Source of the DNA: Streptomyces sp. NBC_01283
GTDB taxonomy: Bacteria > Actinomycetota > Actinomycetes > Streptomycetales > Streptomycetaceae
Assembly: GCF_041435335.1 (NCBI RefSeq)
Contig: NZ_CP108430.1
Location: 4,136,501-4,200,500, forward strand
DNA: 64,000 nt
Direction of reading: 5' to 3'
Of this stretch, positions 16,704 to 25,430 are shown piece by piece. The notes beneath the pieces are model-generated. The model saw only the letters and a program-made list of their open reading frames with translations. It ran no database searches and was not told the DNA's origin. Every line of letters starts with the position of its first letter. Position 1 is the stretch's first letter. Position numbers and translations under genes: made by a program.

Positions 16704-17014
16704 ACACCTACCTCGCCTGCGTCCTCGTCCTCGCCGTGGGGACGTACGCCTTCCGGCTCGCGGGCCCGCTGCTGCACGGGAGGATCGAACTCCCGGCCCG
16801 CATGCAGGAGTTGCTGACCGTCGGGGCGACCGTCCTGCTCGTCGCGCTGCTCGCCACCGGCGCGCTCACCGAAGGGCACGGCTTCGCCGGATGGGCCCGG
16901 CCCCTCGGCGTGCTGGCCGGTGGGGTGCTCGCCTGGCGGAAGGCGCCCTTCGCCGTGGTCGTGGTCGGCGCGGCGGCGACTACGGCGCTGTTGCGGCTGG
17001 CGGGGGTGCAGTAG
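16700..17014 (+). CDS. azlD: AzlD-family exporter, small subunit
   Basis: 104 residues from the GTG at 16700, which overlaps the azlC stop codon (GTGA). The longer open frame upstream lies wholly inside azlC. Three or four membrane segments are visible (TYLACVLVLAVGTYAFRLAGP, LTVGATVLLVALLATGAL, GVLAGGVLAW, and a C-terminal Ala/Val segment). This is the size and layout of AzlD. Its 3' end overlaps the converging acyl-CoA ligase gene by 35 bp. Confidence 0.88.
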   Translation: MNTYLACVLVLAVGTYAFRLAGPLLHGRIELPARMQELLTVGATVLLVALLATGALTEGHGFAGWARPLGVLAGGVLAWRKAPFAVVVVGAAATTALLRLAGVQ

Positions 17015-18803
17015 GGGACGACTCGGGCGTCGGCCCGCCTTTCTCGTACAGCCCCTCCACCAGCCCCGCATACCGCTCGGTGACCGCCCGCCTGCGTACC
17101 TTCAGGCTCGGTGTGAGCAGGCCGTCCTCCACCGTGAAGTCCTCGTCCAGCAGGGCGAAATCGCGGATGCGGGCCGGGCGCGAGACCGTCGCGTTCGCCG
17201 CCTCCACCACCTCGCCCACGAGCGCGCGGACGCGGGGGTCCCGCGAGGGCGGTTCGGCGAGCGCCACGCCCTCGCGCCCTGCCCAGCCGCTGATCTCCTC
17301 CGCGTCCAGAGTGATCAGGGCCACCGGGTAGGGACGCTTGTCGCCGACCATCACCGCGCGCGACACGAAGCGCGAGCGCTGGAGGGCCAGTTCGATGATG
17401 GACGGGGTGAGGTTCTTGCCGCCGGAGGTGATGATCAGGTCCTTCTTGCGGCCGGTGATGCTGAGGTAGCCGTCGGCGTCGAGGGCTCCCAGGTCGCCGG
17501 TGTGCAGCCAGCCCTCGTCGTCCAGGGCGTCGCGGGTGGCGGCCGGATCCGCGTGGTAGCCGGGGAAGACCATCTCGCCCCGGGCAAGGACCTCTCCGTC
17601 GTCGGCGATACGGACCTCGCAGCCCTCGACGGGGCGGCCGACCGTGCCGTACCGGACGGCGCCGGGGTGGTTGAGGCTGATGACACCGGCCGACTCGGTC
17701 ATCCCGTACCCCTCGTAGACCGCGATCCCGCAGGCCCGCAGGAAGTCGACGACGTGCGGCGCGATGGGCGCGCCGCCGGTAAGCGCCCACCGGACCCGCC
17801 CTCCGAGCGCCTGTCGGACCAGACCGTAAAGGGCCTTGTCGGCGGCCTCGTACGCGTCCCGGAGGTCGGGCGGCAAGGCGCCGTCCGCCGCGAGGACCCC
17901 GATGCGTACCGCCTCCTCGAACCGCTCCCGGCCGCCCTCCTGGGACTCCGCCAGGGAGAGGACCACGGAGTACACCTTCTCGAACAGGCGCGGCACGGAC
18001 GGCAGATGCGTGGGCCGCGCCTCGGCCAGTTCGGCGACGACGTTCTCGATCCTCCCGCCGAAGAAGCAGAGCTCGCCGCCCTCGATGAGGGTCGTGAACT
18101 CGATGAGCTGGGCGAGGAGGTGGGCGAGCGGGAGGTAGAGGTACGTGGAGTCGCCCGGGCCGCCCTGGATCAGCGGGAGGGTGGCGGACTGGACGGCGCC
18201 CAGGTTGCCGTGGGTGAGGAGACAGCCCTTGGGCAGGCCGGTGGTGCCGGAGGTGTAGATGATGGTGGCCAGGTCGGCGGGGGTGCGGGTCCGGGCGCGG
18301 TCCAGCAGGGTGTCCAGGGGGTCGTTCAGCCGGGCTTCCGGTGGGGCCTCCAGCGGGGCGTCCTCCTCGCGGTCCGTCATGAGCAGCACGTGCCGGACAC
18401 CGGGCAGCCGTTGCCGCAGGCGCTCGATCTTCGCCGCCTGTGCGGCGTCCTCGCAGATCACCACCGAGGTGCCGGAGTCCCCGGTGACCCACTCGACCTC
18501 CTCGTCGCCCGCCGTCGGGTAGACGGGGACGACCACCGCGCCCGCCGCGAAGACGGCGAAGTGGGCGTAGGTCCACTCGGGGCGGGTCTCGGCGAGGATC
18601 GCCACGCGGTCGTCCGGGCGGACGCCGAGCGCGAGCAGTTCCTGACCCAAGCCCCGCACACGCTCCCGGAGTTGCTCGTACGAGACCTCCTCCCACGTCC
18701 CGCCCGCCGCGGACCTGAAGCGCAGGGCCGGCAGCTTGCCGTGGCGGTCGGCCGCCCACTCGGTGAGGACGGCCAGGGTCTCGGGGCGCTCCGTCGGCTG
18801 CAT
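16980..18803 (-). CDS. Long-chain acyl-CoA synthetase (AMP-forming)
   Basis: 607 residues, typical for FadD-type ligases that activate fatty acids to acyl-CoA through an acyl-AMP. Motifs: P-loop IIYTSGTTGLPKG (A3), YGMTES (A5), GEMVFPGYH, LHTGDLGALDADGYLSITGRK in parts (TGDLG, ITGRKKD) with the hinge Asp, and the catalytic-Lys region near GGKNLTPS. The start at 18803 is 173 bp from the divergent AraC-type regulator gene at 18977, which may control it. A second ligase of the same class lies at 29749-31647. Confidence 0.92.
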   Translation of the reverse strand: MQPTERPETLAVLTEWAADRHGKLPALRFRSAAGGTWEEVSYEQLRERVRGLGQELLALGVRPDDRVAILAETRPEWTYAHFAVFAAGAVVVPVYPTAGDEEVEWVTGDSGTSVVICEDAAQAAKIERLRQRLPGVRHVLLMTDREEDAPLEAPPEARLNDPLDTLLDRARTRTPADLATIIYTSGTTGLPKGCLLTHGNLGAVQSATLPLIQGGPGDSTYLYLPLAHLLAQLIEFTTLIEGGELCFFGGRIENVVAELAEARPTHLPSVPRLFEKVYSVVLSLAESQEGGRERFEEAVRIGVLAADGALPPDLRDAYEAADKALYGLVRQALGGRVRWALTGGAPIAPHVVDFLRACGIAVYEGYGMTESAGVISLNHPGAVRYGTVGRPVEGCEVRIADDGEVLARGEMVFPGYHADPAATRDALDDEGWLHTGDLGALDADGYLSITGRKKDLIITSGGKNLTPSIIELALQRSRFVSRAVMVGDKRPYPVALITLDAEEISGWAGREGVALAEPPSRDPRVRALVGEVVEAANATVSRPARIRDFALLDEDFTVEDGLLTPSLKVRRRAVTERYAGLVEGLYEKGGPTPESSPTAPPPAATAP

Positions 18804-18976
18804 GCGTACGACGCTAGGGACAGTGCGGGCCGTCCAGGGATGACGGGAAGCGTCAGCGGGGTTGGCCGCGGAGCTCAGGGGGGTGGTCGGCCCGCGACGT
18901 CATGACCCGCCTCAGGTGGCCGGCCGGATCGGGCGGTGCCGTTTCGGCAAGGGGCGGGCCGGGGCAAGGAAACCCC

Positions 18977-20017
18977 ATGTCGAGCCGGACCATCACCGTC
19001 CACCACGTCCGTGCCATGCTGCACGGCGCCGAGCGCCGCGGAATCGACACCGTCCCGCTGCTCCGCACCGCCCAGATCCCCCCGCTCCTGCTCGGCGACG
19101 ACCGGTCCCGCATCACCGAGGTCCAGTTCGCCCGCCTCTTCCGGGAGCTGTACCGCGCCACCGGCGACGAGTTCCTCGGCCTCGGCGCGGCCGTCAGCAG
19201 GCCCGGCACCTTCGCGATGATGTGCCACGCGTCCCTCGGCTGCCGTGATCTCGGCGCCGCCATGGAGCGGGGCGTCACCTTCTACGGGCTGTTCCCCGGC
19301 GGCCCCGACCTCACCCTTGAGCACCGCGGGACGGGCAGCGCCGTCTTCGCCGTACGCAACGACCTCGAACGCGACTACTTCCTCGCCGAGTGCCTCGTCA
19401 TCATCTGGCACCGCCTGTGCAGCTGGCTGATCGGGCGCCGCATCCCGTTGCACTGGGCCGAGTTCGGGCATCCGCCACCCCCGCACAAGGATGAGTACGG
19501 ACTTCTCTTCGGCTGTCCGGTCCGCTTCGGTGCGCCGCGTACCGGCGCCGGGTTCGACGAGCGCTGGCTGGCCGCGCCGCTGATCCGGGACGAGGAGGCC
19601 CTTGAGGGGATGCTGAGCCGTGCGCCGTTCGACCTCCTCTCGCGGCGCGAGTACGGGACGACGGTCGCCGAACAGGTGCGGCGCGCCCTCGCCCGCGCGC
19701 TGCGCACCTCTCCCCGCCTGCCCTCCCTGGGCGAGATCGCCGCCCGCCTCGCCGTGAGTCCCGCGACGCTGCGCCGCCGGCTGGCCCAGGAGTCCACGTC
19801 GTACCAGCAGTTGAAGGACGCCGTCCGGCGTGACGCGGCGATCGCCGGACTCGCGGAGGGTGCCGAGCCCATCGCCGAGCTCGCCGCGCGGCTCGGCTTC
19901 TCGGAGGACACGGCCTTCCACCGTGCGTTCCGGCGCTGGACGGGCACGACGCCGGGGGCCTATCGGGTGGCGCACCCCTACGACGAGTCGTGGGAGCTGG
20001 GGTCCGAGCTGGCGTAG
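18977..20017 (+). CDS. AraC-family regulator with N-terminal arabinose-binding-like domain
   Basis: 346 residues from the ATG at 18977, with AAGGA six bases upstream; the frame is open earlier but without a site. Residues about 20-200 resemble the OruR/ArgR-type ligand domain. The C-terminal 90 residues are the double helix-turn-helix (LGEIAARLAVSPATLRRRLA; ELAARLGFSEDTAFHRAFRR), ending in WTGTTPGAYR. Regulators of this subtype often sit next to, and activate, lipid or amino-acid catabolic genes. Here it is divergent from the acyl-CoA ligase gene, so an acyl compound is a plausible effector. Confidence 0.88.
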   Translation: MSSRTITVHHVRAMLHGAERRGIDTVPLLRTAQIPPLLLGDDRSRITEVQFARLFRELYRATGDEFLGLGAAVSRPGTFAMMCHASLGCRDLGAAMERGVTFYGLFPGGPDLTLEHRGTGSAVFAVRNDLERDYFLAECLVIIWHRLCSWLIGRRIPLHWAEFGHPPPPHKDEYGLLFGCPVRFGAPRTGAGFDERWLAAPLIRDEEALEGMLSRAPFDLLSRREYGTTVAEQVRRALARALRTSPRLPSLGEIAARLAVSPATLRRRLAQESTSYQQLKDAVRRDAAIAGLAEGAEPIAELAARLGFSEDTAFHRAFRRWTGTTPGAYRVAHPYDESWELGSELA

Positions 20018-20200
20018 GGCCCACTCACGTATGCCCCAGACCCGGGGGGGATTCTCCGGAGTCAACAAAGGTGAGCGCTCCCGTCAGCGCTCGACCCGCT
20101 CGCGCGTCACTACCGTCAACGCCTGCACGGCGCACACAGAATGACGCCCCAGCCCCTGAGGACAGTGACCCCACCCACTGAGCACAGTCGGGAGAGCCGC

Positions 20201-21358
20201 ATGCACGTTCGTTCCAGCGCAAGAGCCCTGGCCGTGGTGGCCGCGCTCGGCCTGTCGGCCGTCACCCCGGTGACGGCGCAGGCCGCACCGTCGGACGCCG
20301 CCGCCCCCGGAGACATCGTCAGCTCCGCACCGAGCAGCTTCCACCCGCTGCCGGGCCAGCCGACGAACACCAAGGCCTGGAAGATCGACTACCGGTCGAC
20401 GACGGCGAAGGGCGAGCCGAACACCGTCTCCGGCACGGTCATCGTGCCGCAGGACGGCCGGAAGGGACCCCGCCCCCTCATCACGTACGCCGTCGGGACG
20501 ATCGGCATGGGCGACCACTGCGCCCCGAGCGCCGGCTTCCCCAAGGGGACGACCATGGAAGCCAATCTGATCCAGCAACTCACCCTGCGCGGCTGGGCGG
20601 TCGCCGTGACGGACTACGAGGGTCTCGGCACCCCGGGCGACCACACCTACACCGTCGGCAGGGCCGAGGGGCAGGCCATGCTCGACGCGGCCCGCGCCGC
20701 GATCCGTCTCCCGGAAGCGGGGCTCGGCGAGGACACCCCGGTCGGCATCATGGGCTACTCGCAGGGCGGCCAGGCCGCAAGCTGGGCGGCCGAGCTGCAC
20801 GGTTCGTACGCCCCCGACCTGAAGGTCAAGGGCACGGCGGCCGGCGGCATCCCCGGCGACCTGAAGAAGGTGGCGGCCTTCAACGACGGTTCGTACGGCT
20901 CGGGCCTGGTCTTCATGGCAGCGATCGGCCAGGACGCGGCCTTCCCCGAACTGAACCTGGAGTCGTACCTGAACCCGACGGGCAAGAAGCTGATCGGCAC
21001 GCTGCGCGACAGCTGTGTGGCGGACGGCGCGGTCCTCGGCTCCTTCAAGAAGATCTCCGACATGACGGTGCGGAACCCCCTCGACCAGCCGGACTGGCAG
21101 CAGCGTCTTCGCGAGTCGACGGTCGGCACGCGGGCTCCGGACGCGCCGGTGTACCAGTACCACGTGATCACCGACGAGCTGATCCCGTACGGCGTGGGCA
21201 AGCAGGTCCGCACGGACTGGTGCGCCAAGGGTGCGAACGTCGAGTGGCACACGGTTCCGCTGGGCGAGCACGTCTCCGGGGTGATCACGCAGTCGCCGCT
21301 GGCGGCGAACTGGCTCGCGGAGCGGTTCGCGGGCAAGTCGGCGCGGGGCAACTGCTGA
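20201..21358 (+). CDS. Secreted lipase / alpha-beta hydrolase (LIP family)
   Basis: 385 residues from the ATG at 20201, preceded by GGGAG at six bases. The Sec signal peptide is about 33 residues (ARALAVVAALGLSAV ... AQAA). The mature part shows the secretory lipase fold: oxyanion region ITYAVGTIGMGDHCAPS, nucleophile elbow GYSQGG, acidic residue near VYQYHVITDELIPYG, and His in LGEHVSGV. It probably hydrolyses esters or triglycerides outside the cell. It is monocistronic, with a strong hairpin after it at 21379-21412. Confidence 0.88.
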   Translation: MHVRSSARALAVVAALGLSAVTPVTAQAAPSDAAAPGDIVSSAPSSFHPLPGQPTNTKAWKIDYRSTTAKGEPNTVSGTVIVPQDGRKGPRPLITYAVGTIGMGDHCAPSAGFPKGTTMEANLIQQLTLRGWAVAVTDYEGLGTPGDHTYTVGRAEGQAMLDAARAAIRLPEAGLGEDTPVGIMGYSQGGQAASWAAELHGSYAPDLKVKGTAAGGIPGDLKKVAAFNDGSYGSGLVFMAAIGQDAAFPELNLESYLNPTGKKLIGTLRDSCVADGAVLGSFKKISDMTVRNPLDQPDWQQRLRESTVGTRAPDAPVYQYHVITDELIPYGVGKQVRTDWCAKGANVEWHTVPLGEHVSGVITQSPLAANWLAERFAGKSARGNC

Positions 21359-21378
21359 CCGACCGGACCGAGTTCATT

Positions 21379-21412
21379 GGTGCGCGGCGGCTTCGGGAAG
21401 CCGCCGCGCACC
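21379..21412. terminator. Bidirectional hairpin terminator
   Basis: A 14 bp stem (21379-21392 with 21399-21412) with a six-base loop TCGGGA lies between the converging lipase and AraC/GyrI-like genes. Confidence 0.85.
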
Positions 21413-21417
21413 ATCGC

Positions 21418-22305
21418 TCAGACCACCGTCCGCTCCACAGGGATCCACAGCTCCGCGTCCGCCCGCGTGCCGTCGTCCGAGAGGCGGGTCCGCAGGATCT
21501 CCGGTCCCGGCCTGCTCTGGTACGGGTTCGACGGGAACCACTGCGTGAACACGTCCCGCCACATGTACTGGAGCGTCTGCGGGAACGGCCCCGCGCTCTC
21601 GAAAACGGCCCAGGACCCGGCGGGCACGGTGAGCGCGTCCATGTCGTCGGGCACCGCCGCGCCGGTCACCACACCGTGGTAGTAGTCGAGTTCGGTCCCT
21701 TCGGCGCGGCTCTCGTCCAGGTTGTCGCTCACCGAGATGATTCCCTGCGGCTCCTGGTCCGACAGGCTCTCGATGCGTTGCAGCGTCTCCCGCCCGATCC
21801 CCCGGATGAACTCGGCGATGTCCGGGTTCATGCCCTCGTGCACGAGCGGGACACGCGCCTTCCTGCCGACGACCCGGAACTCGTCCTTCTCGACGACCTT
21901 GTACCGCATGCTGCTGCTCCCTTCGACGATGAGGCGGAAGGACATCCGCGGCTGGGAGCGCAGGGTCGCGCCGCCCCGCCTCGCCTCGCCGGGCCCGACG
22001 CCGTGCATCCCGCGGAACGCCCGCGCGAAGGCCTCGCCGGACGAGTAGCCGTAGCGCACGGCGACCTCCAGGAGCGTCCGCTCCCCGGCGATCACCTCGG
22101 CTCCCGCGACGGTCAGCCGCCTGCGCCGGATGTACTCCGACAGCGGCATCCCCGCCAGCGCGGAGAACAGCCGCCGGAAGTGGTACTCCGACGTCACCGC
22201 CATCCGCGCGAGCTCGGCCACGTCGATCCGCTGGTCGAGGCGGGCCTCGATGTGCTCCATGGCCTGGTTCAACCGCTCAAGCACCCCGGACTCCTTCCCT
22301 TTCAC
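21418..22305 (-). CDS. AraC-family regulator with GyrI-like effector domain
   Basis: 295 residues. The N-terminal AraC double helix-turn-helix (residues 8-110: VAELARMAVTSEYHFRRLFS; SGEAFARAFRGMHGVGP) is joined to a C-terminal GyrI-like/SOUL-type domain (about 125-295; YKVVEKDEFRVVGRK, GSWAVFESAGPFPQTL, ELWIPVE). This is the Rob/BltR-like layout of regulators that bind lipophilic or cationic drugs. Nearby targets are not obvious; the FN3 gene at 22599 is divergent. Confidence 0.9.
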   Translation of the reverse strand: MKGKESGVLERLNQAMEHIEARLDQRIDVAELARMAVTSEYHFRRLFSALAGMPLSEYIRRRRLTVAGAEVIAGERTLLEVAVRYGYSSGEAFARAFRGMHGVGPGEARRGGATLRSQPRMSFRLIVEGSSSMRYKVVEKDEFRVVGRKARVPLVHEGMNPDIAEFIRGIGRETLQRIESLSDQEPQGIISVSDNLDESRAEGTELDYYHGVVTGAAVPDDMDALTVPAGSWAVFESAGPFPQTLQYMWRDVFTQWFPSNPYQSRPGPEILRTRLSDDGTRADAELWIPVERTVV

Positions 22306-22598
22306 GCCTCACGCTAGGAAGACCACACCCTGCCGGACCCGACATCCTGTGCCCGGTCGGGTCGGGTCGAGGCAGGCTGATCGGGTCGGGCCGGTCAGGT
22401 CGCACCGTCCGGACCGGGTCGCGCTGACGGTGAGCCGCCTCCCGGCCACCGGTCATGTGCGGCTACAGTTTCCTGCCCCCACGGCACCACAGAGCGACAG
22501 CGCCACAGCACCACCACAGCGCCACCAACTCCCCCCACGAGTGCATCCCGTACCCCCGTACGTCCGTACGTGGTTCCACCGGAAAGGGAACGCAAGCC
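22306..22598. other. Divergent intergenic region with simple GGTCG repeats
   Basis: 293 bp between the AraC/GyrI-like gene and the FN3 gene. It contains short direct repeats of GGTCGGGTC around 22360-22400 and CCACAGC(G/A)CCA repeats near 22500-22530. No gene, hairpin or clear promoter was recognised. Confidence 0.5.
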
Positions 22599-23942
22599 GT
22601 GTCTCAACGCCGTCATCTCCGACCCGCAGCCGTCGCCTCCGCGGCCGCCGTCGTCGTCCTCGCCCTCGGGTTAACCGGCACCGCCCACGCCGCCGCGTCC
22701 GCCACGGCCCCCAGCTCCGCCGACCGAGGCGTCGGCGACGACCCGGACCAGCCCGACAACCCCCTGTACGACGCCCCCGAGGGTTTCCGCGTCGAATCCG
22801 GGCGCGAGTCCATATCCCTCTCCTGGAGCCCGCTCTCCGCGGCCACCGCCTACGAGGTGTACCGCGCCGAGGCCGAGGGGACGGACCCGGACGAGGTCGG
22901 CCCCTACGAGCTGCTCGGCACCGGGCCCGCGAGTTCGTACGTGGACAGCGGCGCCGACCCCGACGTCGCGTACGCCTACAAGGTCCGCGCCCTGGACGAC
23001 GCCGGTCACGTCTCGCCGTACACCGAGTCCGTCCGCGGCACCCGGGACACGGTCGCGCCCTTCGCGCCGCGCGACCTCACCCGCGTCCGCGAGGACGAGC
23101 GCGGTGTGACGCTGACGTGGCGCACCGGCGACTCGGACTCGGTGAAGTACGTGGTGTACCGCGCCGAATCCCCCAACGCCCACCGCGTCAAGGTCGGTTC
23201 GACGACGTCGCTGACCTTCCGGGACACGAAGGGCGACCCGGGCCGCATGTACTTCTACGAGGTGCGGGGCGTCGACGCCGTCGGGAACGAGTCCGGGTCG
23301 TCGGAGATCGTGAACGGCACCAAGACCGTCACCGACGCCACCGCGCCCATGGCCCCCGCCCTCGGCAACGCCCAACTCGTGGGCAAGCGGCTCACGTTGT
23401 CGTGGTCGCAGAGCCCGTACGTGCCGGTTTCCTCCTACACCGTCTACCGCTCCAAGACCTCGCCGGTCGACATCACCGACCCGGCCAACCGCGTGGCCGA
23501 CGTGACGCGCACCGAGTACACGGCCACCGTGGGCGAGGACGAGGGCGAGCGGGGCTACTACTACGCCGTCGTCGCCACGTCCCAGCACTCCGTCGCCTCG
23601 CCCGCCTCCGCATCGGTCAGGCCGACGTACTCGGAGCCGAAGCCGCCGGGCGCCACGCAGATCTATGACGTCACGCCGGGTGCGGGCAGTGTGCGGCTCA
23701 GCTGGTACATCGCCCCGTACGGCAACGGCGATTCACCCGTGGCCGGCTACCGCGTCTACCGCTCCACCAAGCCCGGCGTGACGAAGGAGAACGCCGAGTT
23801 CACGCATTTCACGACCGATTCGGAGTACGTGGACCGCGGCCTGACGGGCGGCACGAAGTACTACTACGCCGTCGCCACCGTCAACGAGGACGACCTTGAG
23901 TCCGCCCTCTCCCCCGAGGTGTCGGCCACGCCGACCGCCTGA
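22599..23942 (+). CDS. Secreted protein of four fibronectin type III domains
   Basis: 447 residues from the GTG at 22599, with AAGGGA nine bases upstream. A Sec signal peptide of about 30 residues ends near AHAAAS. The rest is four FN3 repeats (about 55-145, 150-240, 245-340, 345-447), each with the W strand (SLSWSP, TLTWRT, TLSWSQ, RLSWYI) and a YxVYR strand, and most with a YY(Y)AV- or YxY-type strand. No catalytic or anchoring domain is seen. FN3 arrays in Streptomyces usually accompany polysaccharide-degrading enzymes; here they stand alone, suggesting an adhesive or scaffold role. A hairpin terminator follows. Confidence 0.9.
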   Translation: MSQRRHLRPAAVASAAAVVVLALGLTGTAHAAASATAPSSADRGVGDDPDQPDNPLYDAPEGFRVESGRESISLSWSPLSAATAYEVYRAEAEGTDPDEVGPYELLGTGPASSYVDSGADPDVAYAYKVRALDDAGHVSPYTESVRGTRDTVAPFAPRDLTRVREDERGVTLTWRTGDSDSVKYVVYRAESPNAHRVKVGSTTSLTFRDTKGDPGRMYFYEVRGVDAVGNESGSSEIVNGTKTVTDATAPMAPALGNAQLVGKRLTLSWSQSPYVPVSSYTVYRSKTSPVDITDPANRVADVTRTEYTATVGEDEGERGYYYAVVATSQHSVASPASASVRPTYSEPKPPGATQIYDVTPGAGSVRLSWYIAPYGNGDSPVAGYRVYRSTKPGVTKENAEFTHFTTDSEYVDRGLTGGTKYYYAVATVNEDDLESALSPEVSATPTA

Positions 23943-23953
23943 GCCAGGCGGAG

Positions 23954-23989
23954 GGGGTCCGGGAAGCCGCACCCGGTTTCCCGGACCCC
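23954..23989. terminator. Bidirectional hairpin terminator
   Basis: A 12 bp perfect stem (23954-23965 with 23978-23989) and a 12-base loop lie between the converging FN3 and DinB-like genes. Confidence 0.85.
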
Positions 23990-24003
23990 TTCAGCACGTC
24001 GCC

Positions 24004-24663
24004 TTACCCGCGGGGCTCCCCGTACCAGCGCCACGACGTACGCCGCGCCTGCCCAGGGAGCTCGCCGCGGCCCGTGGCCCACAGCAGCGTCGGCCAGGGG
24101 TCGTCGCCGGAAGGGACATCGGGGAACAGGCGGTGGAGAACCCGGGCGCACACGTCGGCGGGCGGGGCCCACTTCAGCCCCAGGCCCTCGGCGAGGTCGT
24201 AGGTGTGGACCAGCGTCTCGACGACCCCCATCGCGGCGAAGCCCTCCGGGTCCGAGACCCCGAAGCCGTGGTACGCGCGGGTCGTCGGCGGCGTCGTGCG
24301 CACCATGGCGATCAGCAGGGCCCCGCTCGCCTCCAGGACCTGGAGCAGCCCGGCGGGGCCGGCGGCACGGTCCGCGTGGATGGCGTTGGACGGGCCGCCC
24401 GGCCTGCGCGGCTCCCAGACGAACGGGACCTCACTGTCCATGGGCGGCTGCCGCGGGCCGAGTTGAGCGGCGTACGCGAAGAGATCATCCGCGAGATGCT
24501 CCACGGTCTCCCAACAGTCCCACTCCAACGCCCCCGCCTTGCCGCCCCAGGCGTCCGGGGGCGCTTCACGGAGAGCGACAAGGGCAAGCTGGACGACCTG
24601 GTCGAGGTCGTCGGGAGTTACGGGGCCGGGGCTGGCGGCATCTTGTTCGGCTTGTCGGCGCAT
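24004..24663 (-). CDS. DinB-like / maleylpyruvate isomerase N-terminal family protein
   Basis: About 219 residues from the ATG at 24663; the open frame continues upstream through a repeat array and that part is unlikely to be coding. The family is a four-helix bundle with a His-based metal site, and many actinobacterial members are mycothiol-dependent. Visible features are WDCWETVEHLADDLFAYAAQ (His on the second helix) and VVETLVHTYDLAEGLGL (the His-x3-Asp helix). Substrate unknown. A truncated relative lies at 63728-64000. Confidence 0.8.
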   Translation of the reverse strand: MRRQAEQDAASPGPVTPDDLDQVVQLALVALREAPPDAWGGKAGALEWDCWETVEHLADDLFAYAAQLGPRQPPMDSEVPFVWEPRRPGGPSNAIHADRAAGPAGLLQVLEASGALLIAMVRTTPPTTRAYHGFGVSDPEGFAAMGVVETLVHTYDLAEGLGLKWAPPADVCARVLHRLFPDVPSGDDPWPTLLWATGRGELPGQARRTSWRWYGEPRG

Positions 24664-25430
24664 CCGGGAACGGTAACCGCGGACCGGCTCGGACCCCACC
24701 GTCTTTTCCGGCTCGCGGTGGGGGCCGGCCGGGGGGCGGCTCGCCCCGGGGCGCGGGGGCCCGCTCGCCTGATGGCCCGTGGGCCGCTGGCACGAAGACA
24801 CGGCGACCCGCTCGCCCGCTCACCTCATGGGCCACTGTCGCGTGAGCACATGGGCGCGGTGACCCGCTCACCCCGTGGGCCGCTGACGCGCGGGCGCGGA
24901 GGTGCGGAAGCGCGGGGGCCCGCTCGCCTGGCGGCCCGTGGGCCGCTAGCACGTAGACACGGCGACCCGCTCGCCCGCTCACCTCATGGGCCACCGTCAC
25001 GTGAGCACATGGGCGCGGTGACCCGCTCACCTCCGGGGCCGCTGACGCGTGGGCGCGGAAGCGCGGAGGCCCGCTCGCCTGATGGCCCGTGGGCCGCTGG
25101 CACCTAGACACGGCGACCCGCACGCCCGCTCACCTCATGGGCCACTGTCACGTGAGCACATGGGGCGCGGTGACCCGCTCACCCCGTGGGCCGCTGACGC
25201 GCGGGCTGCTGGCGCGTGGGCGCGCCGGCTCAATGGCCCGCATGCCCTCTCTCCCGCTGCCGCACTGGCCCGCACGCCCGCTCACCCTCTGCCGCGCTCG
25301 CCCGCTCACCCGCTCACCCGCTCGCCCGCTGCAAGAAACTCCCACCCACGAGCCGTCACCCACCCCCCACCGCCCCTCACCACCGCACTCCCCCCGGGAT
25401 TTTCCTGCAACGCCCCGCCCCGTCAGCGCC
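24664..25430. other. Long non-coding region containing tandem repeats
   Basis: 767 bp between the DinB-like gene and the MFS gene. Several frames stay open, but they are repeat-driven, overlap one another on both strands, and resemble no protein. Beyond the array at 24751-25206, the part from 25240 to 25335 is rich in GCCCGCTCACC units. No terminator or promoter was recognised with confidence. Confidence 0.6.
24751..25206. repeat. Three tandem copies of a ~155 bp repeat
   Basis: Copies start at 24751, 24910 and 25061 (periods 159 and 151 bp), each opening with GCGCGG(G/A)GGCCCGCTCGCCT. Shared landmarks are GATGGCCCGTGGGCCGCT, ACACGGCGACCCGC, CTCATGGGCCAC and CGTGAGCACATGG. Differences are point changes and one indel of about 9 bp. 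Each copy is full of GGGCC palindromes. Confidence 0.85.

Noticed and set aside
16920..18905. 661-codon frame opposite the acyl-CoA ligase
   Set aside because: Antisense of a gene with all adenylation motifs; no start site or family match.
23896..25107. Open frames through the ~155 bp tandem repeats, on both strands
   Set aside because: Periods of 159 and 151 bp keep frame only by chance, the frames overlap a real gene, and no protein family is recognisable.
24751..25206. CRISPR array
   Set aside because: Repeat units are ~155 bp and adjacent without unique spacers; no cas gene nearby.
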